Shown: positions 1-5,932, numbered from the stretch's first letter. The stretch: 6,419 nt of DNA from Acidimicrobiia bacterium (GCA_030624805.1 JAUXJL010000123.1:1-6419), one strand, 5' to 3'. Numbers and translations: made by a program. Notes: generated by a model from the sequence alone, not told the origin.

Positions 1-1
1 C

Positions 2-808
2 CGGGCGCAGCTGGTCGAGCTGCAGCGCAACGTGGCCGGGCGCGACGACGTCGCGGTATTCGCCATCAGCTACGACCGGGTAGACACGCGGGCGAGCTTC
101 GCGAGCGAGCAGAATGTGACGTATCCGTTGTTGGCCGACGTCGGAAGTGTGGAGATAAAACGGCTTGGGATGTTGAACGACACCATCGTGGGGGAACGGC
201 TCGCATGGGGCCAGGAGATGGATGACCAACATCGTGACCTTCCCTACCCGGGCACCTTCCTCCTCGACGAAGACGGAGTAGTGATCGAGAAGAAGTTTGA
301 GCGGAGCCACCGGCTGCGGGCTTCCGGAACGGCCCTGATCCAGGATCTCCTCGGCGAAGGGACCGAGCCGGCAGTATCGGGGAGCGATGCGGCTCCGGGG
401 GTGCAAGGTGCAGCCTGGCTGGATCAGGCCGAGTACTTTCCTGGTCAGCGGCTCTATGCCAACCTCCGACTGCAGGTGGATGCCGGGCTCCACCTATATG
501 TCCCCCCGCTCGGCAAGGGCTACATCCCGCTGACGGTCGCCATCGACGATGCCCCTGAACTGATCGTGGAAGATGCTGAAATCCCAAGCGGCGCGCCGTT
601 TACGGTCGAGGGGCTATCCGAGAAGTTCTTTGTCGTTGAGGAAACCGTCGATGTCCGGGTTCCGTTCTACTTCTCTGTTGAGGCCGCGGCCGATGCCACC
701 CTCGCGCTCCGGGTGGGGTATCAAGCTTGCAACGACATCGCCTGCTTCGCCCCCGAAGAACTGCGCATAGAACTGCCGATCACGTACCTGCCGATCCCGC
801 GGCCCTAG
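2..808 (+). CDS. Redoxin (AhpC/TSA-like) fused to DsbD-alpha-like domain, 5' partial
   Basis: This is the 3' part of a gene; the frame is open to the left edge and 268 residues are visible. The first residues (RAQLVELQRN) look like the helix that follows the active-site cysteine of peroxiredoxin/TlpA-like redoxins, so that cysteine lies just outside the window. A GTG at 32 would cut into the domain and is not a credible start. Visible residues 1 to about 118 continue the thioredoxin fold: VAVFAISYD, then YPLLAD, then PGTFLLDEDGVV with the cis-proline strand. After a Gly/Ser/Ala linker, residues about 137-260 resemble the N-terminal domain of DsbD, with GLHLYVPPLGKGY and a closing YQACNDIACFAPEE that holds a CX4C pair (visible residues 243 and 248), the redox pair of that domain. 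Family knowledge suggests thiol/disulfide transfer outside the membrane; any signal peptide or anchor would be in the missing N-terminus. No membrane segment follows, unlike full DsbD. The gene converges on the aldo/keto reductase gene. Confidence 0.8.
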   Translation, partial: RAQLVELQRNVAGRDDVAVFAISYDRVDTRASFASEQNVTYPLLADVGSVEIKRLGMLNDTIVGERLAWGQEMDDQHRDLPYPGTFLLDEDGVVIEKKFERSHRLRASGTALIQDLLGEGTEPAVSGSDAAPGVQGAAWLDQAEYFPGQRLYANLRLQVDAGLHLYVPPLGKGYIPLTVAIDDAPELIVEDAEIPSGAPFTVEGLSEKFFVVEETVDVRVPFYFSVEAAADATLALRVGYQACNDIACFAPEELRIELPITYLPIPRP

Positions 809-826
809 CGCCGGGCCACATGGCGC
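808..826. terminator. Small hairpin between convergent genes
   Basis: The 22-base gap between the two convergent stop codons holds a 5-bp inverted repeat, GCGCC (808-812) and GGCGC (822-826), around a 9-base loop. It could act as a weak bidirectional terminator. There is no T-tract on either side, so this is only a tentative call. Confidence 0.25.
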
Positions 827-830
827 ACGG

Positions 831-1814
831 TTACTTCTGGAGTTTGGCGGCCGCGCCGGCCGGATATCGATCGCCGGCCACCGCCTGTGCCTCAAAAACC
901 GATCGGAGCGCATCGAGCTGATCCGGGGTGAGAGCGATCTCGGCGGCGGCGACGTTCTCCTCGAGGTGAGCCAGCTTGGTGGTGGATGGGATAGGCACGA
1001 CGTAGTCGCGTTGTGCCATCACCCACGCCAGAGCTATTTGGGAAGGAGAAGCTCCGTGGGTCACGCCGATGTCCTGCAAGGCCTGTAGAAAGTCCTGGTT
1101 TTGTTTGATGGCATCGGGCTGAAACCGCGGATGGGCCCTCCGACGGTCGTCGGGGTCGAGGTCCTCCTGGTCCTTGACGGTTCCCGATAGGAAGCCCCGT
1201 CCGAGAGGCGCATAGGCAACAAAGCCGATGCCGAGCTCATCGCACAGCGGCAAGGTCCCATCCTCGACGAAACGAGTCCATAGCGAGTACTCGGTCTGGA
1301 CCGCCGTGATGGGGAAGGTAGCGTGTGCCCGCCGGATCGTGTCGGGGGCCGCCTCCGACAGACCGAGGAAACGCACCTTGCCCGCCGCCACCAGCTCACT
1401 CATGGCTCCGACCGTTTCTTCGATAGGAACCTCTGGGTCGACCCGGTGCTGGTAATAGAGGTCAATCACCTCGAAGCCGAGCCGCTCGAGACTGGCATCA
1501 CACGCCGTTCGCACATACTCGGGAGTGCCGTTGATGGTCCGCCCATCTTCTGCCCCGGGCCGTTGACCGAATTTGGTTGCAAAAAACACGTTCTCACGAT
1601 GGGGACGCAGCGCCTTCCCGATCAGCCGCTCGTTGTGTCCCGCCCCGTAAGCATCTGCCGAGTCGAAGTGGTCGATGCCGAGCTCAACGGCCCGCTCGAT
1701 TACCTCAGTCGCTTCGGTGTCGTTGGTCTCGTGATAGGTCGAACTCAAACCCATCCCTCCAAGCCCGATTGCCCCAACAGAGGGGCCGTTGTTCCCGAGA
1801 GTTCGCTCGTTCAT
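831..1814 (-). CDS. Aldo/keto reductase, NADP-dependent family
   Basis: The protein is 327 aa, the usual full length for an aldo/keto reductase: a soluble (beta/alpha)8 barrel that reduces aldehydes or ketones with NAD(P)H. The catalytic tetrad is complete: Asp51 and Tyr56 in FDSADAYG, Lys81 in FFATKFG, and His123 in YYQHRVD. The N-terminal strand GAIGLGGMGLS, the NERLIGKAL segment and the cofactor-binding end PIPSTTKLAHLEEN are typical. The overall pattern is of the bacterial YhdN/general-stress type rather than the short AKR1 type. The substrate cannot be read from sequence. The ATG overlaps the TGA of the upstream OsmC-like gene by four bases (ATGA), which indicates translational coupling; GGAG sits directly against the ATG and GGAAAG lies farther upstream. 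It is the last gene of the minus-strand run, stopping at TAA 22 bases from the convergent redoxin gene. Confidence 0.93.
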   Translation of the reverse strand: MNERTLGNNGPSVGAIGLGGMGLSSTYHETNDTEATEVIERAVELGIDHFDSADAYGAGHNERLIGKALRPHRENVFFATKFGQRPGAEDGRTINGTPEYVRTACDASLERLGFEVIDLYYQHRVDPEVPIEETVGAMSELVAAGKVRFLGLSEAAPDTIRRAHATFPITAVQTEYSLWTRFVEDGTLPLCDELGIGFVAYAPLGRGFLSGTVKDQEDLDPDDRRRAHPRFQPDAIKQNQDFLQALQDIGVTHGASPSQIALAWVMAQRDYVVPIPSTTKLAHLEENVAAAEIALTPDQLDALRSVFEAQAVAGDRYPAGAAAKLQK

Positions 1815-2368
1815 CTCCGCTCTACTTTCCGAGGGTACGCCTCATAGTCGAGATCCTGGCCGTTGAGAAGAACCCGGCCGGTAACGGGGACCGGCTGTTG
1901 TAATGCCGACTGGGCGTAACATCCACCTTCGGCATTGCGGACGAGGGCCGCCACCCGGGCCGGGTCGTCATCCGATTCGAGTTCGATGTGGGTCTCAACC
2001 CAGTGACAGGTCGAACTGATCGTGCCGGCGAACACCGATCCTTCGCTCGTCCAGTGGGCCTTGACCGAGCAGGAGGCCTGCTTCACATTGACCTTCAGCA
2101 TTTGCCCGTACCGGGCGAGTTGGGTAAGCATTCACAAGCCGATCGAGGCGGCGAAGTAGTGAAGGGGGTAGGGGTGTTCATCGTGGCCGGTAAGTTGAGG
2201 TGGCTCGTCGCTGCGGAACGAATAGCTGACGGTCCGGTCATCGGAATGAATAGTCGCCTCGTGTTGCATAGCGTCGAGATGGACCGTGGCGGCTTCGACA
2301 GTGACGAGTCGCTCGAGAATGTCCGGGTCGACTCCCGGTGGGATCGAGCCTGTATCCGAAGTTCCCAT
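1811..2368 (-). CDS. OsmC-like peroxidase, probable selenoprotein (in-frame TGA read as Sec)
   Basis: Read as one frame with TGA at 2134-2132 taken as selenocysteine, this gives 185 aa with Sec at residue 79, a normal length for a somewhat long OsmC/Ohr-superfamily protein. The first half has SYSFRSDEPPQL and HPYPLHYFAASIGL; the TGA follows; the second half begins MLTQLARYGQML. This is the usual OsmC layout, in which the peroxidatic cysteine sits on the central helix after the P.PL..F..s.g motif. The second conserved cysteine is Cys150 in AEGGCYAQSAL, so the Sec/Cys pair is 71 residues apart (E. coli OsmC: Cys59 and Cys125). OsmC proteins reduce organic hydroperoxides, often with lipoyl or other dithiols as reductant. 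The start at 2368 is chosen because AAGGAG stands about seven bases before that ATG; a GTG at 2413 has no such site. The gene lies 38 bases after the CMD gene and overlaps the aldo/keto reductase start by ATGA. The alternative is a recent nonsense mutation or a sequencing error at a Cys codon. Confidence 0.85.
2104..2116 (-). promoter_or_regulatory. Candidate bacterial SECIS hairpin
   Basis: In the mRNA a perfect 4-bp all-GC stem (GCCC with GGGC) closes a five-base loop, GGUAC. Counting the U of UGA as 1, the stem spans 19-22 and 28-31 and the loop spans 23-27. Bacterial SECIS elements are hairpins just downstream of the UGA, with one or two G residues at the start of a small apical loop that contact SelB; the E. 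coli fdhF loop is GGUCU with its GG at 22-23, against 23-24 here. The lower stem is weak: A32 cannot pair with C18, although ACC at 10-12 can pair with GGU at 42-44. The hairpin lies within the codons for LARYGQ. Confidence 0.7.
2132..2134 (-). other. Predicted selenocysteine codon (UGA) in OsmC-like gene
   Basis: The opal codon is flanked in the same frame by conserved family sequence on both sides and occupies the position of the peroxidatic cysteine. The next codon is ATG (2131-2129), but no Shine-Dalgarno sequence precedes that ATG (the upstream bases are GATCGGCTTGTGA), so a separate downstream gene is unlikely. Sec insertion would need SelA, SelB, SelC tRNA and SelD encoded elsewhere in the genome; none is in this window. 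Confidence 0.8.
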
Positions 2369-2374
2369 TCGACT

Positions 2375-2380
2375 CTCCTT
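2375..2380 (-). promoter_or_regulatory. Ribosome binding site that fixes the OsmC-like start
   Basis: On the minus strand AAGGAG stands about six to seven bases before the ATG at 2368. It lies in the short gap after the CMD stop codon and supports the 2368 start over the in-frame GTG at 2413, which would add 15 basic residues not typical of the family. Confidence 0.75.
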
Positions 2381-2406
2381 GTGTCGGCGGAACACTACCC
2401 GGCGGC

Positions 2407-2916
2407 TCAGCACGCTCCGCAGGCGCTCATCGTATAACCGAGCATCGTGTAATACCCGACCGTCATCGTTAGCTCGATGACCCCGGCCGTCCCATACCTT
2501 TCTTGAAGCGACGAGAACAAGGCGTCCTCGGCGGTGCTCGATTGTCGCAGGCCGGTGACGAGGGCAACCAGCTCGGCCTCGTCGGGCGTCAGCTCACCAT
2601 CTCCTGTGAGTGCCGCGATGGCCTCCGGACGCACCCCGGCGGCCTCAGCGAGTGGGAGATGAGAGTCCCACACGTATGCGCACTTGTGAGCCAAGCCGGT
2701 AGCGAGGATGACGAGCTCCCGGTCGGTGTCGGGGATGCTGGTGGAGAACCGGACCGTCGATCCGAGCTCCCCGGCTGCCCGGGCAAGGTCGGGTTGGTGG
2801 AGGAGGACCTCGAATGGTCTGAGCATCTCGCCCCGGCTTTCCAGCAGCCATTCAAAGGTTGCGGTCTGGGTCGGGTCAAGGCCATCGACAGAGGTGATCA
2901 AGGGTATACGGGCCAT
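2407..2916 (-). CDS. Carboxymuconolactone decarboxylase/AhpD-like protein with C-terminal CGAC
   Basis: The protein is 169 aa, the common size of single-domain CMD/AhpD-superfamily proteins, which form all-helical oligomers. The core signature is LATGLAHKCAYVWDSH: Cys79 and His86 match the first cysteine and the histidine of the AhpD active site (C-X2-C-X3-H), but the second cysteine position is Val82, so the classic CXXC is absent and the match is to the CMD-type branch. The C-terminal helix has VGYYTMLGYTM and ends in SACGAC, so the last four residues (166-169) form a CXXC motif. The start at 2916 is chosen because AAAGGA precedes that ATG by about seven bases; a start at 2985 would overlap the CoA-transferase and add basic, non-family residues. 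The gene lies 22 bases after the CoA-transferase and 38 bases before the OsmC-like gene. Its activity is not known: AhpD proteins reduce peroxidases through lipoamide, while other CMD proteins are decarboxylases. Confidence 0.87.
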   Translation of the reverse strand: MARIPLITSVDGLDPTQTATFEWLLESRGEMLRPFEVLLHQPDLARAAGELGSTVRFSTSIPDTDRELVILATGLAHKCAYVWDSHLPLAEAAGVRPEAIAALTGDGELTPDEAELVALVTGLRQSSTAEDALFSSLQERYGTAGVIELTMTVGYYTMLGYTMSACGAC

Positions 2917-2938
2917 GCAGGCGTCCTTTCGTTGTCGG

Positions 2939-4123
2939 TCAGCCCAGCGAGCCAAGCGCCGCGATCTCAGAGTCCGAGTATCCAAGCTCGCCGAGAATCT
3001 CCGTAGTGTGCTGGCCGATGGTGGGGGGAGGACGGTCGACCGAGCCGGGTGTCTCAGAAAACCGAATGGGAAGCCCGAGCATTCTCAGTAGCCCGGCAGT
3101 CGGATGCTCAACCTCAGTGATCATCTGTCGAGCTGTCGTCTGGGCAGAGGCGAGCGCCTCAGACACCAGGTTGATCGGCCCGGATGGGATTCCGACCCGG
3201 TCGAGCACCTCCACCCATTCGGCTCGGGTTTGTGTGCGGATGACGTCACCAATCAGCCGATCGATGTCGTGGCGGTTTTCAACCCGATCGGCGTTGCTGG
3301 TAAATCGGGGATCCGTCGCCCACTCGGAATGGCCGAGGGCGGTCGCCAGCACCCCGAACTGAGCGTCGTTCCCCACGGCCACCACCAGCTCGCCATCCGA
3401 TGCCTGATAGGTGCGATACGGCACGATGTTGGGGTGGGCGTTGCCATATCGACCGGCTTCGTCTCCTGAGATCAGCACGTTGCTTGCGATGTTGGCAAGC
3501 ATGATCAATCCCGTATCGTGCAGGGAGATCTCGATGTGCTGTCCCCGGCCGGTCCGCCGTCGCGCCTCCAATGCCGACAGGATGCCGATCGACGCCATCA
3601 TGCCGGTGCAAAGGTCGACGATGGCCACGCCGAGTTTGGCCGGTGTCCCCTCCGAGTCACCGGTAATCGCCATCAAGCCGCTTTCAGCCTGCAAGATGAA
3701 GTCGTATCCGGGCTTGCCGGCCTTGGGACCGGTCGATCCATAGCCGGAGATGGTGCAGCGGATCGCCCGGGACACGTTTTTGGAAAACCAGCCGTCGTCG
3801 AATCCCCAGCCTTCGAGAGTTCCGAGCTTGAAATTGTCGATCACGACGTCGGCATCAGCGAGCAGTCGGGTGAGGACCTCCCTGCCCCGCTGCGAGCTCA
3901 GATCCAGCGCCAGGCTGCGTTTGTTTCGGTTGACGGAGAGGTAGTAGGCCGACTCGCCGGCAACAAAGGGTGGGCCCCAGCTGCGAGTGTCATCTCCGGA
4001 ACCCGGCCGTTCCACTTTGATGACCTCGGCACCTGAATCCCCCAGCAGCATGGCGCACAGCGGGCCGGCCAGGACCCGGCTGAGGTCGACAACCTTGAGT
4101 CCGGCCAGCGCTCCTTCGCTCAT
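2939..4123 (-). CDS. CaiB/BaiF family (class III) CoA-transferase
   Basis: The protein is 394 aa, full length for formyl-CoA transferase-type enzymes, which move CoA between a CoA thioester and a free carboxylic acid through an aspartyl intermediate, as interlocked dimers. Key features are the N-terminal GLKVVDLSRVLAGP and the LGDSGAEVIKVERP nucleotide-binding strand; then SVNRNKRSLALDL; then SGYGSTGPKAGKPGYD with the glycine-rich loop and FILQAESGLM; and the catalytic Asp170 in VAIVDLCTGMMA. The C-terminal part has GELVVAVGND, VGIPSGPIN and the closing PPPTIGQHTTEIL. The acid substrate cannot be deduced; dicarboxylates such as succinate or glutarate would suit the neighbouring semialdehyde dehydrogenase. 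The ATG overlaps the TGA of a short upstream crotonase-like reading frame (ATGA), with GAGGG almost touching the start. Confidence 0.93.
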   Translation of the reverse strand: MSEGALAGLKVVDLSRVLAGPLCAMLLGDSGAEVIKVERPGSGDDTRSWGPPFVAGESAYYLSVNRNKRSLALDLSSQRGREVLTRLLADADVVIDNFKLGTLEGWGFDDGWFSKNVSRAIRCTISGYGSTGPKAGKPGYDFILQAESGLMAITGDSEGTPAKLGVAIVDLCTGMMASIGILSALEARRRTGRGQHIEISLHDTGLIMLANIASNVLISGDEAGRYGNAHPNIVPYRTYQASDGELVVAVGNDAQFGVLATALGHSEWATDPRFTSNADRVENRHDIDRLIGDVIRTQTRAEWVEVLDRVGIPSGPINLVSEALASAQTTARQMITEVEHPTAGLLRMLGLPIRFSETPGSVDRPPPTIGQHTTEILGELGYSDSEIAALGSLG

Positions 4124-4248
4124 CCCTCGGTGCCAGACCGGCCGGCGGCGTAGTCATCGAGATAGGAGCTGATCGCATCCTGATGCCGAAGTTGATTGAA
4201 GTCGGCGGGACGCATCTCCAGGAACGCGTTCATACCTTCTATCGCCAC
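4120..4248 (-). pseudogene. C-terminal remnant of an enoyl-CoA hydratase/isomerase (crotonase)
   Basis: A short frame from GTG at 4248 (or ATG at 4233) encodes up to 42 residues. It opens with VAIEGMNAFLEMRPADFNQL, which fits the C-terminal crotonase consensus (EG..AF.EKR.P.F). The frame stays open upstream to 4263, adding LPSND, also expected there, and then meets TGA at 4266-4264. The catalytic body of an enoyl-CoA hydratase (about 220 residues) is missing: the GabD-type gene ends only 34 bases before that TGA. The stop codon overlaps the CoA-transferase start as ATGA, which looks like an old coupled pair. It may still be translated as a leader that feeds ribosomes into the CoA-transferase (GAAGG lies just before ATG 4233). 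I infer a deletion or replacement; the family call rests on one motif block. Confidence 0.6.
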
Positions 4249-4299
4249 GTCATTTGATGGTAATCATGTCAACAAAGGGCATCGCCGTCGCGGGCCGGC

Positions 4300-5754
4300 T
4301 CAGATTCCGCCAATACATACGAACTTCGTTTCCAGGTACTCGGCCATTCCCTCATGGGAGCCCTCCCGCCCGATGCCCGATTCCTTCATTCCTCCGAACG
4401 GGCTGGTCACGGCCGAGATGAGCCCGGTGTTGGCCCCCACCATCCCGTATTCGAGCCCTTCGCTGACCCGCCAGATCCGGGCGATGTCCCCGGCGAAGAA
4501 ATAGGAAGCCAGCCCGTATGGAGTGTCGTTGGCGAGGGCAACACCCTCCTCTTCCGTCGAGAACCGGTAGAGAGGCGCCACCGGCCCGAATATCTCCTCC
4601 GCCGAAATCCGCATTTCGGGTGTGACGTCTGTGAGGACGGTGACTTCGTAGTAGGTACGGCCGAGTGCGTGGCGCTTGCCTCCGGTTAATGCATTGGCAC
4701 CCTTGGAGAGCGCATCGTCGACCAGGCTCTCGACTTTCTGGAGCGCCTTGTCATTTACGAGAGGGCCGACCGTGGTTGACTCGTCGATGGCCGGACCAAC
4801 CCTGAGGCCGGCCACCGCCTCGGCGAACTTCTTGGAGAACTCGTCGTAGATGCTGTCCTGCACGTAGAGCCGGTTGGCGCAGATACAGGTTTGGCCGTTG
4901 TTCCGGTACTTAGAAGCTATGGCGCCCGCCACGGCGGCATCGAGGTCGGCGTCGTCGAAGACCAGGAACGGAGCGTTGCCGCCCAGCTCCATCGACACGT
5001 TCTTGACGGTACCCGCCGCCTTGGCCATCAGCAGCTTGCCGGTGGCCGTCGACCCGGTGAACGAGAGCTTGCGCACGATCGGGTTGGTGGTCAACTCTTC
5101 TCCAACCGGGGCAGGCTCGCTGGTCGGCAGGAGGTTGAAGACACCGGCCGGCACCCCCGCCCGACTCGCCAGTTCGGCTGCTGCCAGGGCGGTCAGAGGG
5201 GCGTCCTCGGGCGGCTTCACAACTGTTGTGCACCCTGCGGCCAGCGCCGGGGCAACCTTGCGGGTGATCATCGCCAGCGGAAAGTTCCAGGGAGTGATGG
5301 CGGCGACCACGCCGATTGGCTGCTTGAAGACCATCATGCGCTTGGAGGGATCGTGGGAAGGGATGATCTCGCCGTACGCCCGACGCGCTTCCTCTGAGAA
5401 CCATTCCACAAAGGAGGCACCGAAGGCGGCCTCGCCTCGGGCCTCATTGATGGGCTTTCCCATCTCGTGAGTCATCAGCTGGGCAAGATCCTCCGTGTTC
5501 GCCATGAGCAGTTCGTACCAGTGTCGGAGGACGTCCGAGCGCCGTTTGGCCGTGAGGGCTCGCCAGGCGGGGAGGGCCGCATCGGCGGCTTCGATGGCTC
5601 GCCGGGTCTCTACCACACCAACATCGGCAACGCGGCCGACGATCTCGCCTGTACCCGGGTCTACGACGTCGAAGGTCTCACCGCCTTCAGCATCAATCCA
5701 CTCTCCGTTCACATACGCCTGGGAACGCAGCAGAGTGGGGTCGATCAGTTTCAT
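4300..5754 (-). CDS. gabD: NAD(P)-dependent succinate-semialdehyde dehydrogenase (GabD type)
   Basis: The protein is 484 aa and aligns by eye over its whole length with E. coli GabD (482 aa), including the N-terminal INGEW-like YVNGEWIDA, ALPAWRALTAK, KQPIGVVAAITPWNFP, LVRKLSFTGST-like IVRKLSFTGST and the C-terminal EYLETKFVCIG. Catalytic residues are present: Asn157 in PWNF, Lys180 for cofactor binding, the general base Glu256 in MELGGN, nucleophile Cys290 in GQTCICANR (with a second Cys292, as in many GabD proteins), and EEIFGP near residue 387. The enzyme oxidises succinate semialdehyde, or related C4-C5 semialdehydes such as glutarate semialdehyde, to the acid in the cytosol. The ATG at 5754 is preceded by AGGAGG seven bases upstream. 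It is the first gene of the minus-strand run; the nearest upstream gene ends 178 bases away. Confidence 0.95.
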   Translation of the reverse strand: MKLIDPTLLRSQAYVNGEWIDAEGGETFDVVDPGTGEIVGRVADVGVVETRRAIEAADAALPAWRALTAKRRSDVLRHWYELLMANTEDLAQLMTHEMGKPINEARGEAAFGASFVEWFSEEARRAYGEIIPSHDPSKRMMVFKQPIGVVAAITPWNFPLAMITRKVAPALAAGCTTVVKPPEDAPLTALAAAELASRAGVPAGVFNLLPTSEPAPVGEELTTNPIVRKLSFTGSTATGKLLMAKAAGTVKNVSMELGGNAPFLVFDDADLDAAVAGAIASKYRNNGQTCICANRLYVQDSIYDEFSKKFAEAVAGLRVGPAIDESTTVGPLVNDKALQKVESLVDDALSKGANALTGGKRHALGRTYYEVTVLTDVTPEMRISAEEIFGPVAPLYRFSTEEEGVALANDTPYGLASYFFAGDIARIWRVSEGLEYGMVGANTGLISAVTSPFGGMKESGIGREGSHEGMAEYLETKFVCIGGI

Positions 5755-5761
5755 CTAAGTC

Positions 5762-5767
5762 CTCCTG
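5762..5767 (-). promoter_or_regulatory. gabD: Strong Shine-Dalgarno of gabD-like gene
   Basis: On the minus strand a perfect AGGAGG stands about seven bases before the ATG at 5754, close to ideal spacing. I see no convincing -35/-10 pair in the 178-base spacer upstream, although the operon promoter would be expected there. Confidence 0.8.
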
Positions 5768-5865
5768 GGCCGGGTTCGACCATAGCGCAGGGTGAACTGC
5801 TCCGGTCCGAGAACGCACCCACCGGCTGGTAGCCCTTGTGCAACCTCAGCGTGTCTGATCAGAGG

Positions 5866-5907
5866 CCCGGTTTTGGCCGCCTCGTGATGGAAACCGGGGT
5901 GGCGGCC
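5866..5907. terminator. Interleaved inverted repeats in the spacer between the Asp-box gene and gabD-like gene
   Basis: Two inverted repeats are interleaved: CCCGGTTT (5866-5873) with AAACCGGG (5891-5898), and GGCCGCC (5875-5881) with GGCGGCC (5901-5907). In either strand's RNA each pair can form a 7-8 bp stem, and because the arms alternate the two stems compete or form a pseudoknot-like fold. The element lies 25 bases after the stop of the partial right-hand gene and upstream of the gabD-like gene. A terminator for the former is the simplest reading, but there is no U-tract. Confidence 0.4.
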
Positions 5908-5932
5908 CGATGCCCGCTCAATGCCCGCCCCA

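Noticed and set aside
66..587. Long minus-strand open frame opposite the redoxin gene
   Set aside because: Its product is Arg/Pro/Ser-rich without family motifs, as expected for an antisense frame of a high-GC gene.
1811..2131. A separate gene starting at the ATG right after the TGA
   Set aside because: No Shine-Dalgarno precedes that ATG, and the product would be half an OsmC fold lacking the first catalytic residue.
2404..2409. TGA after the C-terminal CGAC of the CMD-like protein as a second Sec codon
   Set aside because: Reading through gives only Ala-Ala-Gly before a TAG, the family normally ends here, and the nearby GUGU/ACAC hairpin has no G at the start of its loop. It is best read as the true stop.
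2369..2413. GTG at 2413 as start of the OsmC-like gene
   Set aside because: It would overlap the CMD stop region and add a basic 15-residue stretch, while the ATG at 2368 has an excellent AAGGAG site.
2917..2985. Upstream ATG at 2985 for the CMD-like gene
   Set aside because: It overlaps the CoA-transferase by 47 bases and adds an Arg-rich stretch foreign to the family; the ATG at 2916 has a good ribosome binding site.
4874..5470. Plus-strand open frames opposite the gabD-like gene
   Set aside because: The minus strand carries a complete, motif-rich dehydrogenase; the opposing frames have no recognisable domain.
5776..5930. Promoter for the minus-strand operon
   Set aside because: A TATGGT near the gabD-like start could be a -10, but the sequence 17-18 bases upstream does not resemble a -35, so I do not call it.
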